A stretch of DNA of 64,000 bases from Flavobacterium salmonis (GCF_903819435.1 NZ_CAIJDP010000045.1:20748-84747), one strand, 5' to 3'. Numbered from the stretch's first letter, positions 8,253 through 16,695 are shown. Notes: generated by a model from the letters alone, not told the origin. Translations and numbers: made by a program.

Positions 8253-8292
8253 AAAAAAGACCAAAAAGAAAATTTAGTCTTTTTGGCCTTTT
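8253..8292. terminator. Bidirectional terminator
   Basis: The arms around AAGACCAAAAAGA and TCTTTTTGGCCTTTT form a stem with A-rich and T-rich flanks on both sides, between the convergent mntR gene and the secreted protein gene at 8298. Confidence 0.75.
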
Positions 8293-8297
8293 GCAAT

Positions 8298-8825
8298 TTA
8301 GTCTTTCAAACTATATAATATCTTTTGAAAATCGGCTTTAAACGTATCTTTCTTTTCTTTAGAAGTCCATGACAACACTTTATAAAATGCTTTTTTAGTT
8401 TCAACAATCCCAATCAGATAATAAATCTCCATATTGGCATCTTTATCAAAATAAGTAGCATCTGACTCTATAAAATTATTTTCCCCTATTTTTTTAGAAA
8501 CAGATTTAGAAATCTCTTTCTTGTCTTCATCCGTTAAAAAATCTTTCATAAAATCGTCGTAAAAATCATTTATAGAATTGTAATTTAATTCTAAATACCC
8601 TAATTCTTCTTTAGTATCATATATGACAAATCCGTAAACTTCCTTAACCTCGCTTTTATACTGAATAGCCGAAGATGTATTTATTCCTGCCGTTTTATTC
8701 ATATAATCCGGTAGACTAATATTAAAAACATGTCCGGCTTTATATTCTTTCATTTTAGTCTGAGCAGTAACGCCAGTACCTATAAAAGCCAAAGCAATTA
8801 TAATAATGATAATTTTTTTGTTCAT
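8298..8825 (-). CDS. Secreted protein of unknown function
   Basis: A 175-residue protein with a clear signal peptide (MNKKIIIIIIALAFIGTGVTAQ). The mature part is small, rich in Lys, Asp and aromatic residues, and lacks Cys. It contains motifs such as SLPDYMNKT and TKKAFYKVLSWTSKE that suggest a compact PsbP-like or lipid-transport-like fold, but I do not recognise the family. It is a single gene, with a terminator behind it and 55 nt separating it from the next gene on the same strand. Start chosen: the only ATG before the signal peptide. It probably acts in the periplasm; no function can be given. Confidence 0.7.
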   Translation of the reverse strand: MNKKIIIIIIALAFIGTGVTAQTKMKEYKAGHVFNISLPDYMNKTAGINTSSAIQYKSEVKEVYGFVIYDTKEELGYLELNYNSINDFYDDFMKDFLTDEDKKEISKSVSKKIGENNFIESDATYFDKDANMEIYYLIGIVETKKAFYKVLSWTSKEKKDTFKADFQKILYSLKD

Positions 8826-8880
8826 TGGTTAAATTTTAATTATTGGATTTCTTAAACTTAAATTTTAGTTATAAGCTCTG

Positions 8881-9282
8881 TTAAACAATACCTTTCTCAA
8901 TCATTTCCAACATAACCGGCGACGCATTTTTGAAAGTCGGCGGCTGTTCGATAATGCTTCCGGCATTTTTTTTATTCACTTTGAAAGTCAAATCATTTTC
9001 TATTGTGAATAAAAGTGCTGTCAAAAATGGATTTTTGATATAAGTGCCTAAAACCAACAAAGCTTCATCGAGAGTATGGATACTTTCCATTTCTTCAGTT
9101 TTATAGCGGAAAGTTAACGAAATTGAGAAGGTCTCATCTTCATTTAAAACCAATCTGAAATAAATATTTTTCAGTTCTGTATCGCCAATGGTTTTAGCTA
9201 ACGTAAGTTTGGCAAAGGTACCGCTTTGAATGCTTTCTTTCACGCGTTCACAAAAAAGAGCAAATATAGGTTCGTATGACAT
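8881..9282 (-). CDS. Conserved-looking protein of unknown function
   Basis: A 133-residue soluble protein without signal peptide or membrane segments. It opens with MSYEPIFALFCERVKESI and continues through strands typical of an alpha/beta fold (KNIYFRLVLNEDETFSISLTF), ending in PPTFKNASPVMLEMIEKGIV. I do not recognise the family. It lies downstream of the crotonase gene on the same strand, separated by about 100 nt with imperfect repeats of the AAAGTGTGT/ACTTTGTGTACC kind. Composition and codon use match the neighbours, so it is likely a real core-genome gene. Confidence 0.6.
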   Translation of the reverse strand: MSYEPIFALFCERVKESIQSGTFAKLTLAKTIGDTELKNIYFRLVLNEDETFSISLTFRYKTEEMESIHTLDEALLVLGTYIKNPFLTALLFTIENDLTFKVNKKNAGSIIEQPPTFKNASPVMLEMIEKGIV

Positions 9283-9382
9283 TTTTTAATGTTTTAGTTG
9301 CTAAGGTTTCAAGATTCAAAGTGTGTTTTTTAATTACTTTGTGTACCTGTATAAAATCTCTATACAACTTTGTGGTATAATT

Positions 9383-10165
9383 TTATTTTCCTGTAAACTG
9401 CGCTTTTCGTTTTTCTAAAAATGCCGTTGTTCCTTCTTTAAAATCCTGAGTTCCGAAACATTTTCCGAATGATTTTATTTCTGTTTCGAAACCATCTTTT
9501 CCATCTTTATAATTTGCATTGATCGCTTTTATTGCTTTATTGATTGCAAACGGAGCATTTTTGATGATTTTTTGGGCAATTACACTTGTAAATGATAGAA
9601 GTTCTGCCTGGGGAACAACATGATTTACTAATCCGTATTGTTTTGCTTCATCGGCAGAAATCATGCCTGCCGTCATAATCATTTCCATCGCTCGTCCTTT
9701 GCCAATTAATTGCGGTAAACGTTGTGTTCCTCCATAACCCGGAATTAATCCTAAAGAAGCTTCCGGCAAACCCATTTTGGCATTGTCAGAAGCTATTCTG
9801 AAATGACAGGCCATTGCCAGTTCTAATCCGCCACCCAATGCAAAACCATTTATAGCTGCAATGACTGGTTTCTTTAGATTTTCGATATAATCAAAAAGCG
9901 ATTCGTGTCCTTCAGCGGCTAATTGTGTTCCTTCGATAATAGTATAATTTACAAATTCTGAAATATCGGCTCCGGCTACAAATGCTTTTTCGCCACTTCC
10001 GGTAATAATAATTACACGAACTTCTTCATTTTTACCCAATAACTTTACCGCTTTACTCAAATCACTAATGGTCGCTTTATTTAAAGCATTTAGTTTTGCA
10101 GGTCTGTTGATTGTTACGGTTGCAATTTTTTCTTCAATGGCTATTAAAAGATTTTCGTAGTTCAT
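9383..10165 (-). CDS. Enoyl-CoA hydratase/isomerase (crotonase) family
   Basis: A 260-residue crotonase-fold enzyme. The first oxyanion-hole region is AFVAGADISEF. The second is the signature GFALGGGLELAMACHFRIA, followed by GLPEASLGLIPGYGGTQRLPQLIG, which contains the glutamate expected in hydratases. It should hydrate 2-enoyl-CoA in beta-oxidation or a related pathway; chain-length preference is not readable. Start chosen at 10165 (MNYENLL). The longer frame would run back into the histidine-kinase gene. The kinase gene ends 10 nt upstream, so the two are probably co-transcribed, though functionally unrelated. Confidence 0.9.
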   Translation of the reverse strand: MNYENLLIAIEEKIATVTINRPAKLNALNKATISDLSKAVKLLGKNEEVRVIIITGSGEKAFVAGADISEFVNYTIIEGTQLAAEGHESLFDYIENLKKPVIAAINGFALGGGLELAMACHFRIASDNAKMGLPEASLGLIPGYGGTQRLPQLIGKGRAMEMIMTAGMISADEAKQYGLVNHVVPQAELLSFTSVIAQKIIKNAPFAINKAIKAINANYKDGKDGFETEIKSFGKCFGTQDFKEGTTAFLEKRKAQFTGK

Positions 10166-10175
10166 GACGCTGTTT

Positions 10176-11648
10176 TTATGAGTTTGTAATAGGTAAGGAA
10201 ACTGTAAACGTCGTTCCTTTACCATAAGTTGACTCAAAGGTAATTGTTCCTTTGTAATTTTCGATAATGTTTTTTATAATTCCGAGACCAAGTCCCATTC
10301 CGCTGGTTTTGGTGGTAAATTTTGGTTCGAAAATACGGTTGGTATCCAACTTTTGAATTCCGACTCCGTTATCTTTTACTGCAATTTCAACATTATTATT
10401 TTTGCGTTTTACAGTAACCAGAATTGATTTCTGAAACTGGCTTTCCGGAATCGCCTGTGTAGCATTTTTAACTAAATTTGTAATGACACGAATCAATTGG
10501 GTACGATCCATTTTTGAGATGATTTCTTCTTCATCACTTTCAAAAACAATATAATCTTCGTTAAAAATATCCAATGCCAGTTCTACTACCTCAACAACAT
10601 TTAGGGTTTCATTTTGCTGTGCCGGCATCGAAGCAAAATTTGAAAATGCAGAAGCTACGGCTGTCATTGTATCAATTTGCTGAATTAAAGTTTCAGAGTA
10701 ATCGTTCATTTTCTGTTTCACATCAGGATCATTAGGATCAAACTTTCTCTGAAAACTCTGGACCGTCAAACGCATAGGTGTCAGCGGATTTTTAATTTCG
10801 TGTGCGACTTGCTTCGCCATTTCCCGCCAGGCTTCTTCACGTTCGCTTTGGGCAAGTTTAATGGCACTTGTTTCGAGTTTATCGACCATTCCGTTGTAGG
10901 CCTTAATCAAAAAGTTCACTTCTTTACTGTTTGCTTCCAAAACAATTTTTTCGTTTTTCTGATCTAAGTTTGTTTCTTCCAGACGATCAGAAATCGTTTT
11001 AAGTGATTTTGTGATGTAAGTCGAAAGAAAATAAGCCAATGCAAAAGCCACAACCAACATAAAAGAATATACCTGACTTAATCGAATTAGAAAAGTATTT
11101 AATTCGTTGTCATAATAACCATCGTCCTCCAAATAAGGCAAATTTAATATCCCGAGAGGTTTAAATTTCTCATCTTTAATTAAACTGTAAGAAGACCTGT
11201 TTTTGACTCCGTCGATAGTTTTAATATCTACAAAACGTTTTTCAATAGAAGAACGCACTAATTTCAGAATATAATCCGGAACAGGCGGGGCTACTTTATC
11301 AACAGCAAAAGATTCTTTGGAAGTTTTAAGCAATATTCCGTTCAGACTGTAGATGTTGATTTCTATTTTATGAATCTGAGCCAGTTCGTGAATTTTATCT
11401 TTGAAAATCAGATCTAAATTACCCGTTTTCAATGGATAAGTTGTCGTTGCCAAGACATAATTGATGTGCTCTTTTACGGCATTTTCTTTACGCTCTAATC
11501 GTTCCTGATGGTATTCTTTGGCTTCATTTTTAAACTGAATAATCGATATGGAAGCCATTAAAAAAGATGCCACAACAATCAATACAATCATCGACAGAAA
11601 AATCCTGATTCGCAGTGAAAGCATTGACATTTTGAAGTTGTTCAGCAT
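10176..11648 (-). CDS. Membrane sensor histidine kinase (NtrY-like)
   Basis: A 490-residue sensor kinase. TM1 lies at about residues 13-33, a periplasmic domain of ~160 residues follows, and TM2 is near 193-215. Then come a HAMP linker, the HisKA domain with the phospho-acceptor in QVAHEIKNPLTPMRLTVQSF, and an HATPase domain with N box (LVKNATQAI), G1 (VKDNGVGI) and G2 (GMGLGLGIIKNI). The HEIKNPLTP motif is typical of NtrY-like kinases. No response regulator is adjacent, so it is an orphan kinase here. It is followed by the crotonase gene and preceded by hemJ across an inverted array of 7-base units. Confidence 0.9.
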   Translation of the reverse strand: MLNNFKMSMLSLRIRIFLSMIVLIVVASFLMASISIIQFKNEAKEYHQERLERKENAVKEHINYVLATTTYPLKTGNLDLIFKDKIHELAQIHKIEINIYSLNGILLKTSKESFAVDKVAPPVPDYILKLVRSSIEKRFVDIKTIDGVKNRSSYSLIKDEKFKPLGILNLPYLEDDGYYDNELNTFLIRLSQVYSFMLVVAFALAYFLSTYITKSLKTISDRLEETNLDQKNEKIVLEANSKEVNFLIKAYNGMVDKLETSAIKLAQSEREEAWREMAKQVAHEIKNPLTPMRLTVQSFQRKFDPNDPDVKQKMNDYSETLIQQIDTMTAVASAFSNFASMPAQQNETLNVVEVVELALDIFNEDYIVFESDEEEIISKMDRTQLIRVITNLVKNATQAIPESQFQKSILVTVKRKNNNVEIAVKDNGVGIQKLDTNRIFEPKFTTKTSGMGLGLGIIKNIIENYKGTITFESTYGKGTTFTVSLPITNS

Positions 11649-11664
11649 TACTTTTGTTTTATTT

Positions 11665-11712
11665 GTTTCAGGTTTCAGGTTACGTTACATTTTTCAACTT
11701 GAAACCTGAAAC
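11665..11712. repeat. Inverted array of 7-base units (GTTTCAG type)
   Basis: The left arm GTTTCAGGTTTCAGGTT (11665-11681) and right arm AACTTGAAACCTGAAAC (11696-11712) are inverted, each built of tandem 7-base units. It lies between hemJ and the histidine kinase gene. Confidence 0.8.
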
Positions 11713-11720
11713 TAAAAAAA

Positions 11721-12269
11721 CTATTTTTTTTCTCTAATTCGTTTATAAAATTTAAAGCCTAACATAAGTAAAACGGAGAATAAAATGATTCCGACTACGC
11801 CGAAGATCCAGTTGAAAGCACTTTTTAAAACTACTAAAAAAACAATAGCAAATAATATAATAGTGGCGCCTTCATTCCATAAACGCATATAATTACTGGA
11901 ATATTTCACCTCATTATTTTGTAATTGTTTAAAAATCTGATGGCATTTTAAATGATACAGATACAATAGAAAAACGAAACCTAATTTAATGTGCATCCAG
12001 GGCATTTTGAGCCACGCATTTCCTAAATCCGTGAAAAACAGCATCCAAAAAGCAAAAATACTGGCTAAAATTGCTGATGGCCATGTGATAATATACCACA
12101 GACGATAACTCATTATTTTGAATTGCGCCTGCAAAATTTCTTTTTCGGGAGATGGCTTATCATTTGCTTCTATTTGATATACAAACAAACGCACAATATT
12201 AAATAATCCTACGAACCAGGTTAGTACGAAGATAATGTGCAGTGATTTTAGATAATTATAGTATTCCAT
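11721..12269 (-). CDS. hemJ: Protoporphyrinogen IX oxidase, HemJ type
   Basis: A 182-residue inner-membrane protein with about four to five transmembrane helices and the HemJ pattern: an early SLHIIFVLTWFVGLFNIVRL helix with the conserved His11, then WPSAI, and MPWMHIKLGFVFLLYLYH. HemJ oxidises protoporphyrinogen IX to protoporphyrin IX, the step before ferrochelatase. The next gene upstream on the same strand is hemH, the next enzyme of the pathway, which supports the call over a generic CopD-like protein. The two genes are separated by 82 nt containing an inverted 7-base array. Confidence 0.88.
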   Translation of the reverse strand: MEYYNYLKSLHIIFVLTWFVGLFNIVRLFVYQIEANDKPSPEKEILQAQFKIMSYRLWYIITWPSAILASIFAFWMLFFTDLGNAWLKMPWMHIKLGFVFLLYLYHLKCHQIFKQLQNNEVKYSSNYMRLWNEGATIILFAIVFLVVLKSAFNWIFGVVGIILFSVLLMLGFKFYKRIREKK

Positions 12270-12274
12270 TAATT

Positions 12275-12350
12275 ATTTGTTTCAAGTTTCAAGTTTAAGG
12301 TTTTCTCAAAGTTGAAACTTGAAACTTGAAACCTTAAACCTGAAACAAAT
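12275..12350. repeat. Inverted array of 7-base units (GTTTCAA type)
   Basis: ATTTGTTTCAAGTTTCAAG opens the left arm and the right arm closes with AACCTGAAACAAAT. The units GTTTCAA / TTGAAAC repeat at a 7-base period in both arms, and the outermost ends are perfect complements. It fills the gap between hemH and hemJ. Confidence 0.8.
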
Positions 12351-12351
12351 A

Positions 12352-13365
12352 TTATTTCGCCCAATCATTAATCCAGTTAGAAACCGTCTCACACCATTCA
12401 TCATCGTCATTCAAACATGGAACTGCAAGAAACTCTTCTCCTCCATTTGCTTCAAAATCTTCTTTGGCACGCATGGCAATTTCTTCCAGAGTCTCTAAAC
12501 AATCTGAAACGAATGCCGGTGTTACAACCGCTAATTTCTTGATTCCTTTTGCAGGCATGTTGTCAATTTCAACATCAGTGTAAGGCTCTAGCCATTTATC
12601 ACCTGCCAAACGAGACTGGAAAGTTAAACTGTATTTATCTTCTGGAAGTCCCAGCAATTTAACGACTTGTTTCGTAGTTTCATAACATTGGTGACGATAA
12701 CAGAATTCATGTGCCGGAGATGGCGTGTTACAGCAGGAACCATCGATTTTACAATGTGATTTTGTCACATCCGTTTTTCGGATATGACGCTCCGGGATTC
12801 CGTGGTACGAAAACAATAAATGATCGTATTCAAATCCAACTAAATGTTTCTGGATTGAATCTGCTAAATTTTTGATGTAATCCGGTTTATTGTAAAATGC
12901 CGGAACATCTGTAAATTTCATGTGAGGAAATTTCTTTTTGCGAATTTCTTCGGCTTTAACCAAAATAGTTAAGGTAGAAGCCATTGCATATTGCGGATAT
13001 AATGGAAAAAGCATTACATCAGTAACTCCTTTATCGTGCAGCTCCTGAAGTCCTTTTTCGATTGTCATGCTTCCATAACGCATTGCCAGAGAAACCGGGA
13101 CATTTACTAAAGGCTGAACTTTTTTCTGCATTCTTTCAGACAGCACAACTAATGGAGAACCTTCTTCCCACCAGATTTTCGCGTAAGCGTGTGCGGATTC
13201 TTCGGGTCTTTTTCTCAGAATAATCCCTCGAACTAATAATGCTCTTAATAAATACGGAACATCGATTACGTATTTATCCATTAAAAATTCATCTAAATAC
13301 GGTTTTACATCTTTTGGTGTTGGACTTTCCGGGGAACCTAAGTTTACTAATAATACGCCTTTCAT
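12352..13365 (-). CDS. hemH: Ferrochelatase
   Basis: A 337-residue ferrochelatase that inserts Fe2+ into protoporphyrin IX, the last step of protohaem synthesis. Landmarks are MKGVLLVNLGSPESP at the N-terminus, the active-site stretch FSYHGIPERH with the metal-binding His, and the C-terminal FVSDCLETLEEI. A Cys-rich segment (CKIDGSCC, later CYRHQCYE) is present, as often in bacterial ferrochelatases, but whether it binds a [2Fe-2S] cluster is not readable. A -7-like box (TACTTTTG, minus strand, 13429-13436) lies about 65 nt upstream. It is co-directional with hemJ downstream and within 1.6 kb of an AraC regulator gene and the hemA operon. Confidence 0.95.
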   Translation of the reverse strand: MKGVLLVNLGSPESPTPKDVKPYLDEFLMDKYVIDVPYLLRALLVRGIILRKRPEESAHAYAKIWWEEGSPLVVLSERMQKKVQPLVNVPVSLAMRYGSMTIEKGLQELHDKGVTDVMLFPLYPQYAMASTLTILVKAEEIRKKKFPHMKFTDVPAFYNKPDYIKNLADSIQKHLVGFEYDHLLFSYHGIPERHIRKTDVTKSHCKIDGSCCNTPSPAHEFCYRHQCYETTKQVVKLLGLPEDKYSLTFQSRLAGDKWLEPYTDVEIDNMPAKGIKKLAVVTPAFVSDCLETLEEIAMRAKEDFEANGGEEFLAVPCLNDDDEWCETVSNWINDWAK

Positions 13366-13371
13366 ATTTTT

Positions 13372-13436
13372 TGCTTTAGGCTTTAAGCACTAGGCTTTAA
13401 GCTTTTTATTTGTTTTTAAAAATTTCGTCAAAAGTA
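13372..13436 (-). promoter_or_regulatory. Leader of hemH: 7-base repeat and -7 box
   Basis: Just upstream of the hemH start, direct units GCTTTAGGCTTTAAGC and TAGGCTTTAAGC (13372-13403) repeat at ~7 bases. Further upstream, minus-strand TACTTTTG (13429-13436) fits TAnnTTTG, but no -33 TTG stands at the right distance, so an activator may be needed. Confidence 0.4.
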
Positions 13437-13518
13437 GTACTTGTTACTTCTTCGAAATATGATAATTATTACTTTTCTATTATGGTGTTATTTTTAAAAT
13501 TGATCGTTAGAACATGTT

Positions 13519-14061
13519 TTAATTTTTATACTTCTTGTAAGTACTAAATAATTTTCCTAACGATTCATAGTCTCTTTCTGTCCCAAAATCTTCTGTATTA
13601 ATCTCTTTTTTAGAACTAACAAAATAAAAATGACCACAAGAAAGACAGATTTTAGCAATCCCCGAAATTTCATTCTCCTTCTTAAAAACTAAAATATCCC
13701 GATACTCTGGGGCACAGGCTTTACTCATTTCAAACATTTTCAGAGAAAATTTTTCTACAAAAACATCATTTTTTAAATACTCAACATCTTCTTGAGATAA
13801 TTCAGATTTAGAAAATCCATCAGAATTAATTTTTTTGTAAAAAACACCATTATTTAGCTTCTCTGGAAATTCAGAATACAGAATATTGTTTAAGATTGAA
13901 TCTTTAATACCTTTTCTATTATTGTCATTTACTTCTTCATCTTTACTTTTATTCAAGGAATAATATTCAACACTATCAAAATCAAAAAACATTTTATCTT
14001 CTTTTAATTTACAAGACAGCATTATGAAAAGCAATAAAACAATTGAATACTTTCTAACCAT
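13519..14061 (-). CDS. Unknown lipoprotein behind the AraC regulator
   Basis: A 180-residue protein with a lipoprotein signal (LLLFIMLSC, Cys17), so it is probably anchored in the outer membrane facing the periplasm. The mature part is rich in Lys, Asp and Glu and contains a Cys pair near the C-terminus (KICLSCGHFYF). I do not recognise the family. Its ATG overlaps the stop codon of the AraC gene by one base (TAATG), so it is translationally coupled to the regulator. It could modulate that regulator's signal, but nothing in the sequence shows this. Base composition is slightly more AT-rich than the neighbouring hem genes. Confidence 0.65.
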   Translation of the reverse strand: MVRKYSIVLLLFIMLSCKLKEDKMFFDFDSVEYYSLNKSKDEEVNDNNRKGIKDSILNNILYSEFPEKLNNGVFYKKINSDGFSKSELSQEDVEYLKNDVFVEKFSLKMFEMSKACAPEYRDILVFKKENEISGIAKICLSCGHFYFVSSKKEINTEDFGTERDYESLGKLFSTYKKYKN

Positions 14062-14927
14062 TAAACATTCGCATTAATTGACATCAAATATTTTTTAGGC
14101 GTTGTGCCAAATTTCTTTTTGAATGCCGCTATAAAATGACTTCCTGTGCTATAGCCGATTTTCAATCCAACCTCGTTTACGTTATAAGAACCGCTGTCTA
14201 ACAATTTTCTGGCGAAATCCATTTTGTAATCAAACAGAAATCCGTAAACCGTGTCGCCATAAATTTGCTTGAAACCCATTTTCAGTTTTTTCAGATTCAA
14301 ACCAATCTGATCTGCTAATTCTTGTAATCCTGGAGGCTCTGCCATATTAGCAATTACGATTTCTTTTGCTTTTCGGATTTTCAAAACATTATCCTCATCA
14401 ATCAAAAACGGACATTGTTCTGCGTTTGGGTCTTCGGTTCTGTTGAAATACAAACTCAACAATTCGTATCCTTTTCCTTTATAATACAAGTTTTTTATGG
14501 ATGGATGAAGATTATAATGAAACAGCTGGCTTAAAACAATTGCCATTGACGGGCTGATATTTCCCTCGTTGTAATATTTTTTATCCTTATTATCAGGACT
14601 TAAAAACGTGATATAATTCGCCTCGGCAGAAAATAAAGCGTGAAATTTCTTTATAGAAACAATTACAGAGATTACCCAGGAATTTTGAGCTAATTCTAAA
14701 TTGAGTGGCAATTCCTTCTGCGGGTTATACAATAGCAAAGATTTTTCTTCTTTTAGTTCCAAAGCATAATTGCCCTGATTGAAAAGAAATTTAGCATTGC
14801 CTTTTAGTCCGAAATGAAACTGTATCAGGCCACTGCCTACTTCACGCTGAGCAAAAAATGGTTCTGAGCCGTCGTTTTGAAAACGTATAAGCGTAAAGTC
14901 ATCCTCAATTTTTATTTCTTCCTCCAT
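14061..14927 (-). CDS. AraC-family regulator beside the haem genes
   Basis: A 288-residue transcription factor. The first ~180 residues form a ligand/dimer domain and the last ~100 the AraC double helix-turn-helix (LQELADQIGLNLKKLKMGF, then VNEVGLKIGYSTGSHFIAAFKKKFGTTPKKYL). It is divergent from the 15295-18000 block that leads into hemA. Regulators of this type often border hem genes in Flavobacteriia, so control of haem synthesis is likely, by iron or a haem intermediate. A shared octamer, ATAGCGAT, occurs upstream of the 15295 gene and twice upstream of hemA and is a candidate site. Confidence 0.85.
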   Translation of the reverse strand: MEEEIKIEDDFTLIRFQNDGSEPFFAQREVGSGLIQFHFGLKGNAKFLFNQGNYALELKEEKSLLLYNPQKELPLNLELAQNSWVISVIVSIKKFHALFSAEANYITFLSPDNKDKKYYNEGNISPSMAIVLSQLFHYNLHPSIKNLYYKGKGYELLSLYFNRTEDPNAEQCPFLIDEDNVLKIRKAKEIVIANMAEPPGLQELADQIGLNLKKLKMGFKQIYGDTVYGFLFDYKMDFARKLLDSGSYNVNEVGLKIGYSTGSHFIAAFKKKFGTTPKKYLMSINANV

Positions 14928-15294
14928 TGATTTCTTTATTCAGGTTACTATTCCCGTTTTTGATAAAACGAATAATTGGACATCCAAAATTAAATCTTTT
15001 TGATGGTTTATCGATTATCTGCACCTAAATTTATAAAATCTTTATCGTTTTAGTCTTTAACAAATTCAAATCCTTTGGCTGTAATGATTTTTGTATGGCA
15101 ACGCCTTAAGCTATAGGCTTTGCCACTCCCTTTCAGGATTAAAACCCGCAATAAGTTTACTTTCTAAAAATGAACGATAACGTTTTAGCTATTTATAGCG
15201 ATTCTAAATTAATACTTTTCTTATAAATAATAAAACCAAGCCAAAAAAGCTCTCGTATGTAATTTCAAAATCTAATCATTTTAAAATTATCGAT
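14928..15294. other. 367-bp divergent intergenic region
   Basis: No ORF, RNA gene or strong terminator is visible. It holds minus-strand TAATTTTG-like sequence near the AraC gene, one ATAGCGAT octamer (15195-15202) and a weak plus-strand -7 box TACTTTTC (15213-15220) for the 15295 gene. A short GC-rich inverted stretch around GGCAACGCC...GGCTTTGCC lies near 15098-15126. Confidence 0.5.
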
Positions 15295-15729
15295 ATGAAA
15301 ACGAACAAAACAATTAAAAAGATACTTTGGTCAGGACTCATAGTCATTGTATTATTTATCGGCATTTTCCTTTTCCACATTATTACAGCCAAACCGGCAG
15401 TTTACGAAAGTCCAAATTTGCAGGTAAGCAGAATCGATTTCAAACAGGATATAGATTCTCTTCAGGCAAAGCAAATATGTTCGGATTTACGATCTATCAA
15501 AGGACTCACTTCTGATTCTATTATTGTTAAAAGAAATGTGGTAGTCTATTTCCACAACAATAAAATTACTGACTCTAAAAAAGTATTTGATGAATTAATG
15601 ACCAAAGGACAATATGATGCCCAGCGTTATATTTTACCGGCACACCTGGCCAGTAAGGAAGTTTGCCCGGTAAATCAAAACAGTATGAGTTATAAATTAT
15701 CTAAAAAAGTAAATCAATTTTTTAATTAA
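15295..15729 (+). CDS. Membrane-anchored small protein, possible HMA-like fold
   Basis: A 144-residue protein with one N-terminal transmembrane anchor (about residues 11-31) and a periplasmic domain. The segment around residues 43-105 (RIDFKQDIDSLQAKQICSD, then SDSIIVKRNVVVYFHNNKI) has the beta-alpha-beta-beta-alpha rhythm of a heavy-metal-associated domain. It has a single Cys in place of the usual CxxC, so metal binding would have to differ. The fold suggestion is my inference from pattern only. The gene is followed 18 nt later by a globin-like lipoprotein gene, and both are read toward hemA, so a joint periplasmic role is likely. Confidence 0.55.
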   Translation: MKTNKTIKKILWSGLIVIVLFIGIFLFHIITAKPAVYESPNLQVSRIDFKQDIDSLQAKQICSDLRSIKGLTSDSIIVKRNVVVYFHNNKITDSKKVFDELMTKGQYDAQRYILPAHLASKEVCPVNQNSMSYKLSKKVNQFFN

Positions 15730-15747
15730 ACCTTTAAATATTTTATC

Positions 15748-16335
15748 ATGAAAAATTTCTCAAAAATCACACTTAGTGTATTAGTAGCTGCATCAGCAAC
15801 TTTAACTTCCTGCAATAATGACGATGACGCTCCAGCACCAGCAAAAGCATCTATATACGAACGTTTAGGCGGAACAAAAATGGTTGCAGATCCTGATAAC
15901 TCAGGACAGATGATCGAACAGGGCCGTTTAAGTTTTCGTAAAGTAGTGAACTCAACAATAGGATTAATCGTAGCCGATATTCAGTCTAATGCTTCAGGAA
16001 ACTTACAGGCACATTTTGCTCCGGTTTTAGCAGAAACAGGAAATACTCAGGCTACCAGTATTGCAAAATTATCTGACAATTTAACTGATTTCTTCTCTTA
16101 CAATACAGGAGGAACAAATGCTGTTAATACTTATTCCGGTTTGAATATGGTTGCTGCACATGATCCGGCAATAAATGCACGTATGGGAACAAAATCCAGC
16201 AATGCAGATTATACCAAATTTGAAGGGTATGTTGGCGCTGCTGCCAATGCAAATGGTGTTGCTTCAAACACAGTTCTTTATACGGATATCGTTGCTGTAT
16301 TAGAGTCTTTGAGAACGCCAATCGTTCAAAAATAA
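15748..16335 (+). CDS. Truncated-haemoglobin-like lipoprotein
   Basis: A 195-residue lipoprotein with signal and lipobox TLTSC (Cys22) followed by an acidic linker. From residue 36 it resembles group-I truncated haemoglobins. IYERLGG matches their opening helix signature. A helix near residues 105-117 (IAKLSDNLTDFF), TYSGLNMVAAH with His138 at the proximal (F8) position, and a last helix VLYTDIVAVLESLRTPIV follow in the expected order. An insert of ~10 residues is present after GG. If haem is bound it would be an exported globin, for example for haem, NO or O2 binding. The location inside the haem gene cluster fits. The similarity is read by eye and the haem function is inferred. Confidence 0.68.
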   Translation: MKNFSKITLSVLVAASATLTSCNNDDDAPAPAKASIYERLGGTKMVADPDNSGQMIEQGRLSFRKVVNSTIGLIVADIQSNASGNLQAHFAPVLAETGNTQATSIAKLSDNLTDFFSYNTGGTNAVNTYSGLNMVAAHDPAINARMGTKSSNADYTKFEGYVGAAANANGVASNTVLYTDIVAVLESLRTPIVQK

Positions 16336-16348
16336 TTTATTTCTTTTG

Positions 16349-16378
16349 AAACCCTGCCTTAATTTAAGGTAGGGTTTT
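16349..16378 (+). terminator. Terminator after the globin-like gene
   Basis: AAACCCTGCCTTAA and TTAAGGTAGGGTTT form a 14-bp stem with one G-T wobble, followed by TTTT. It separates the 15295-16335 pair from hemA. Confidence 0.8.
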
Positions 16379-16695
16379 ATTTAACGAAGCTGTTTTTATA
16401 TCTAAACTTTCCAGAATCGTGAAAGTGAATGGGATATAAAACCCAAAAAGCATTTATACGAACTCATAGCGATATTTTTTCGTAGAATATTTAAAACAAA
16501 AGCCAGACTGTTATTTAGAACAAATATACATAACGGGTTGTCGAATCCTTGATATCATTATAAATGGCAATAAATACTATTTAGAATAGCCAAAATGTAT
16601 CAATTTATTCCATAGCGATATAAAAAGTACCTCTAGCGTTGTTTTTATAAATTAGTTAGTAATAATTTTGTTGCACTTTTTAACAAAAGTATAAT
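16379..16695 (+). promoter_or_regulatory. hemA upstream region: promoter and two ATAGCGAT octamers
   Basis: The promoter is TTG (16639-16641) - 21 nt - TAATTTTG (16663-16670), about 25 nt before the hemA ATG. Octamers CATAGCGATAT occur at 16465-16475 and 16611-16621, the second ending 18 nt upstream of the -33 box, a usual activator position. The rest of the region shows no ORF. A related AGCGATA stands upstream of hemB (25455). Confidence 0.6.
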
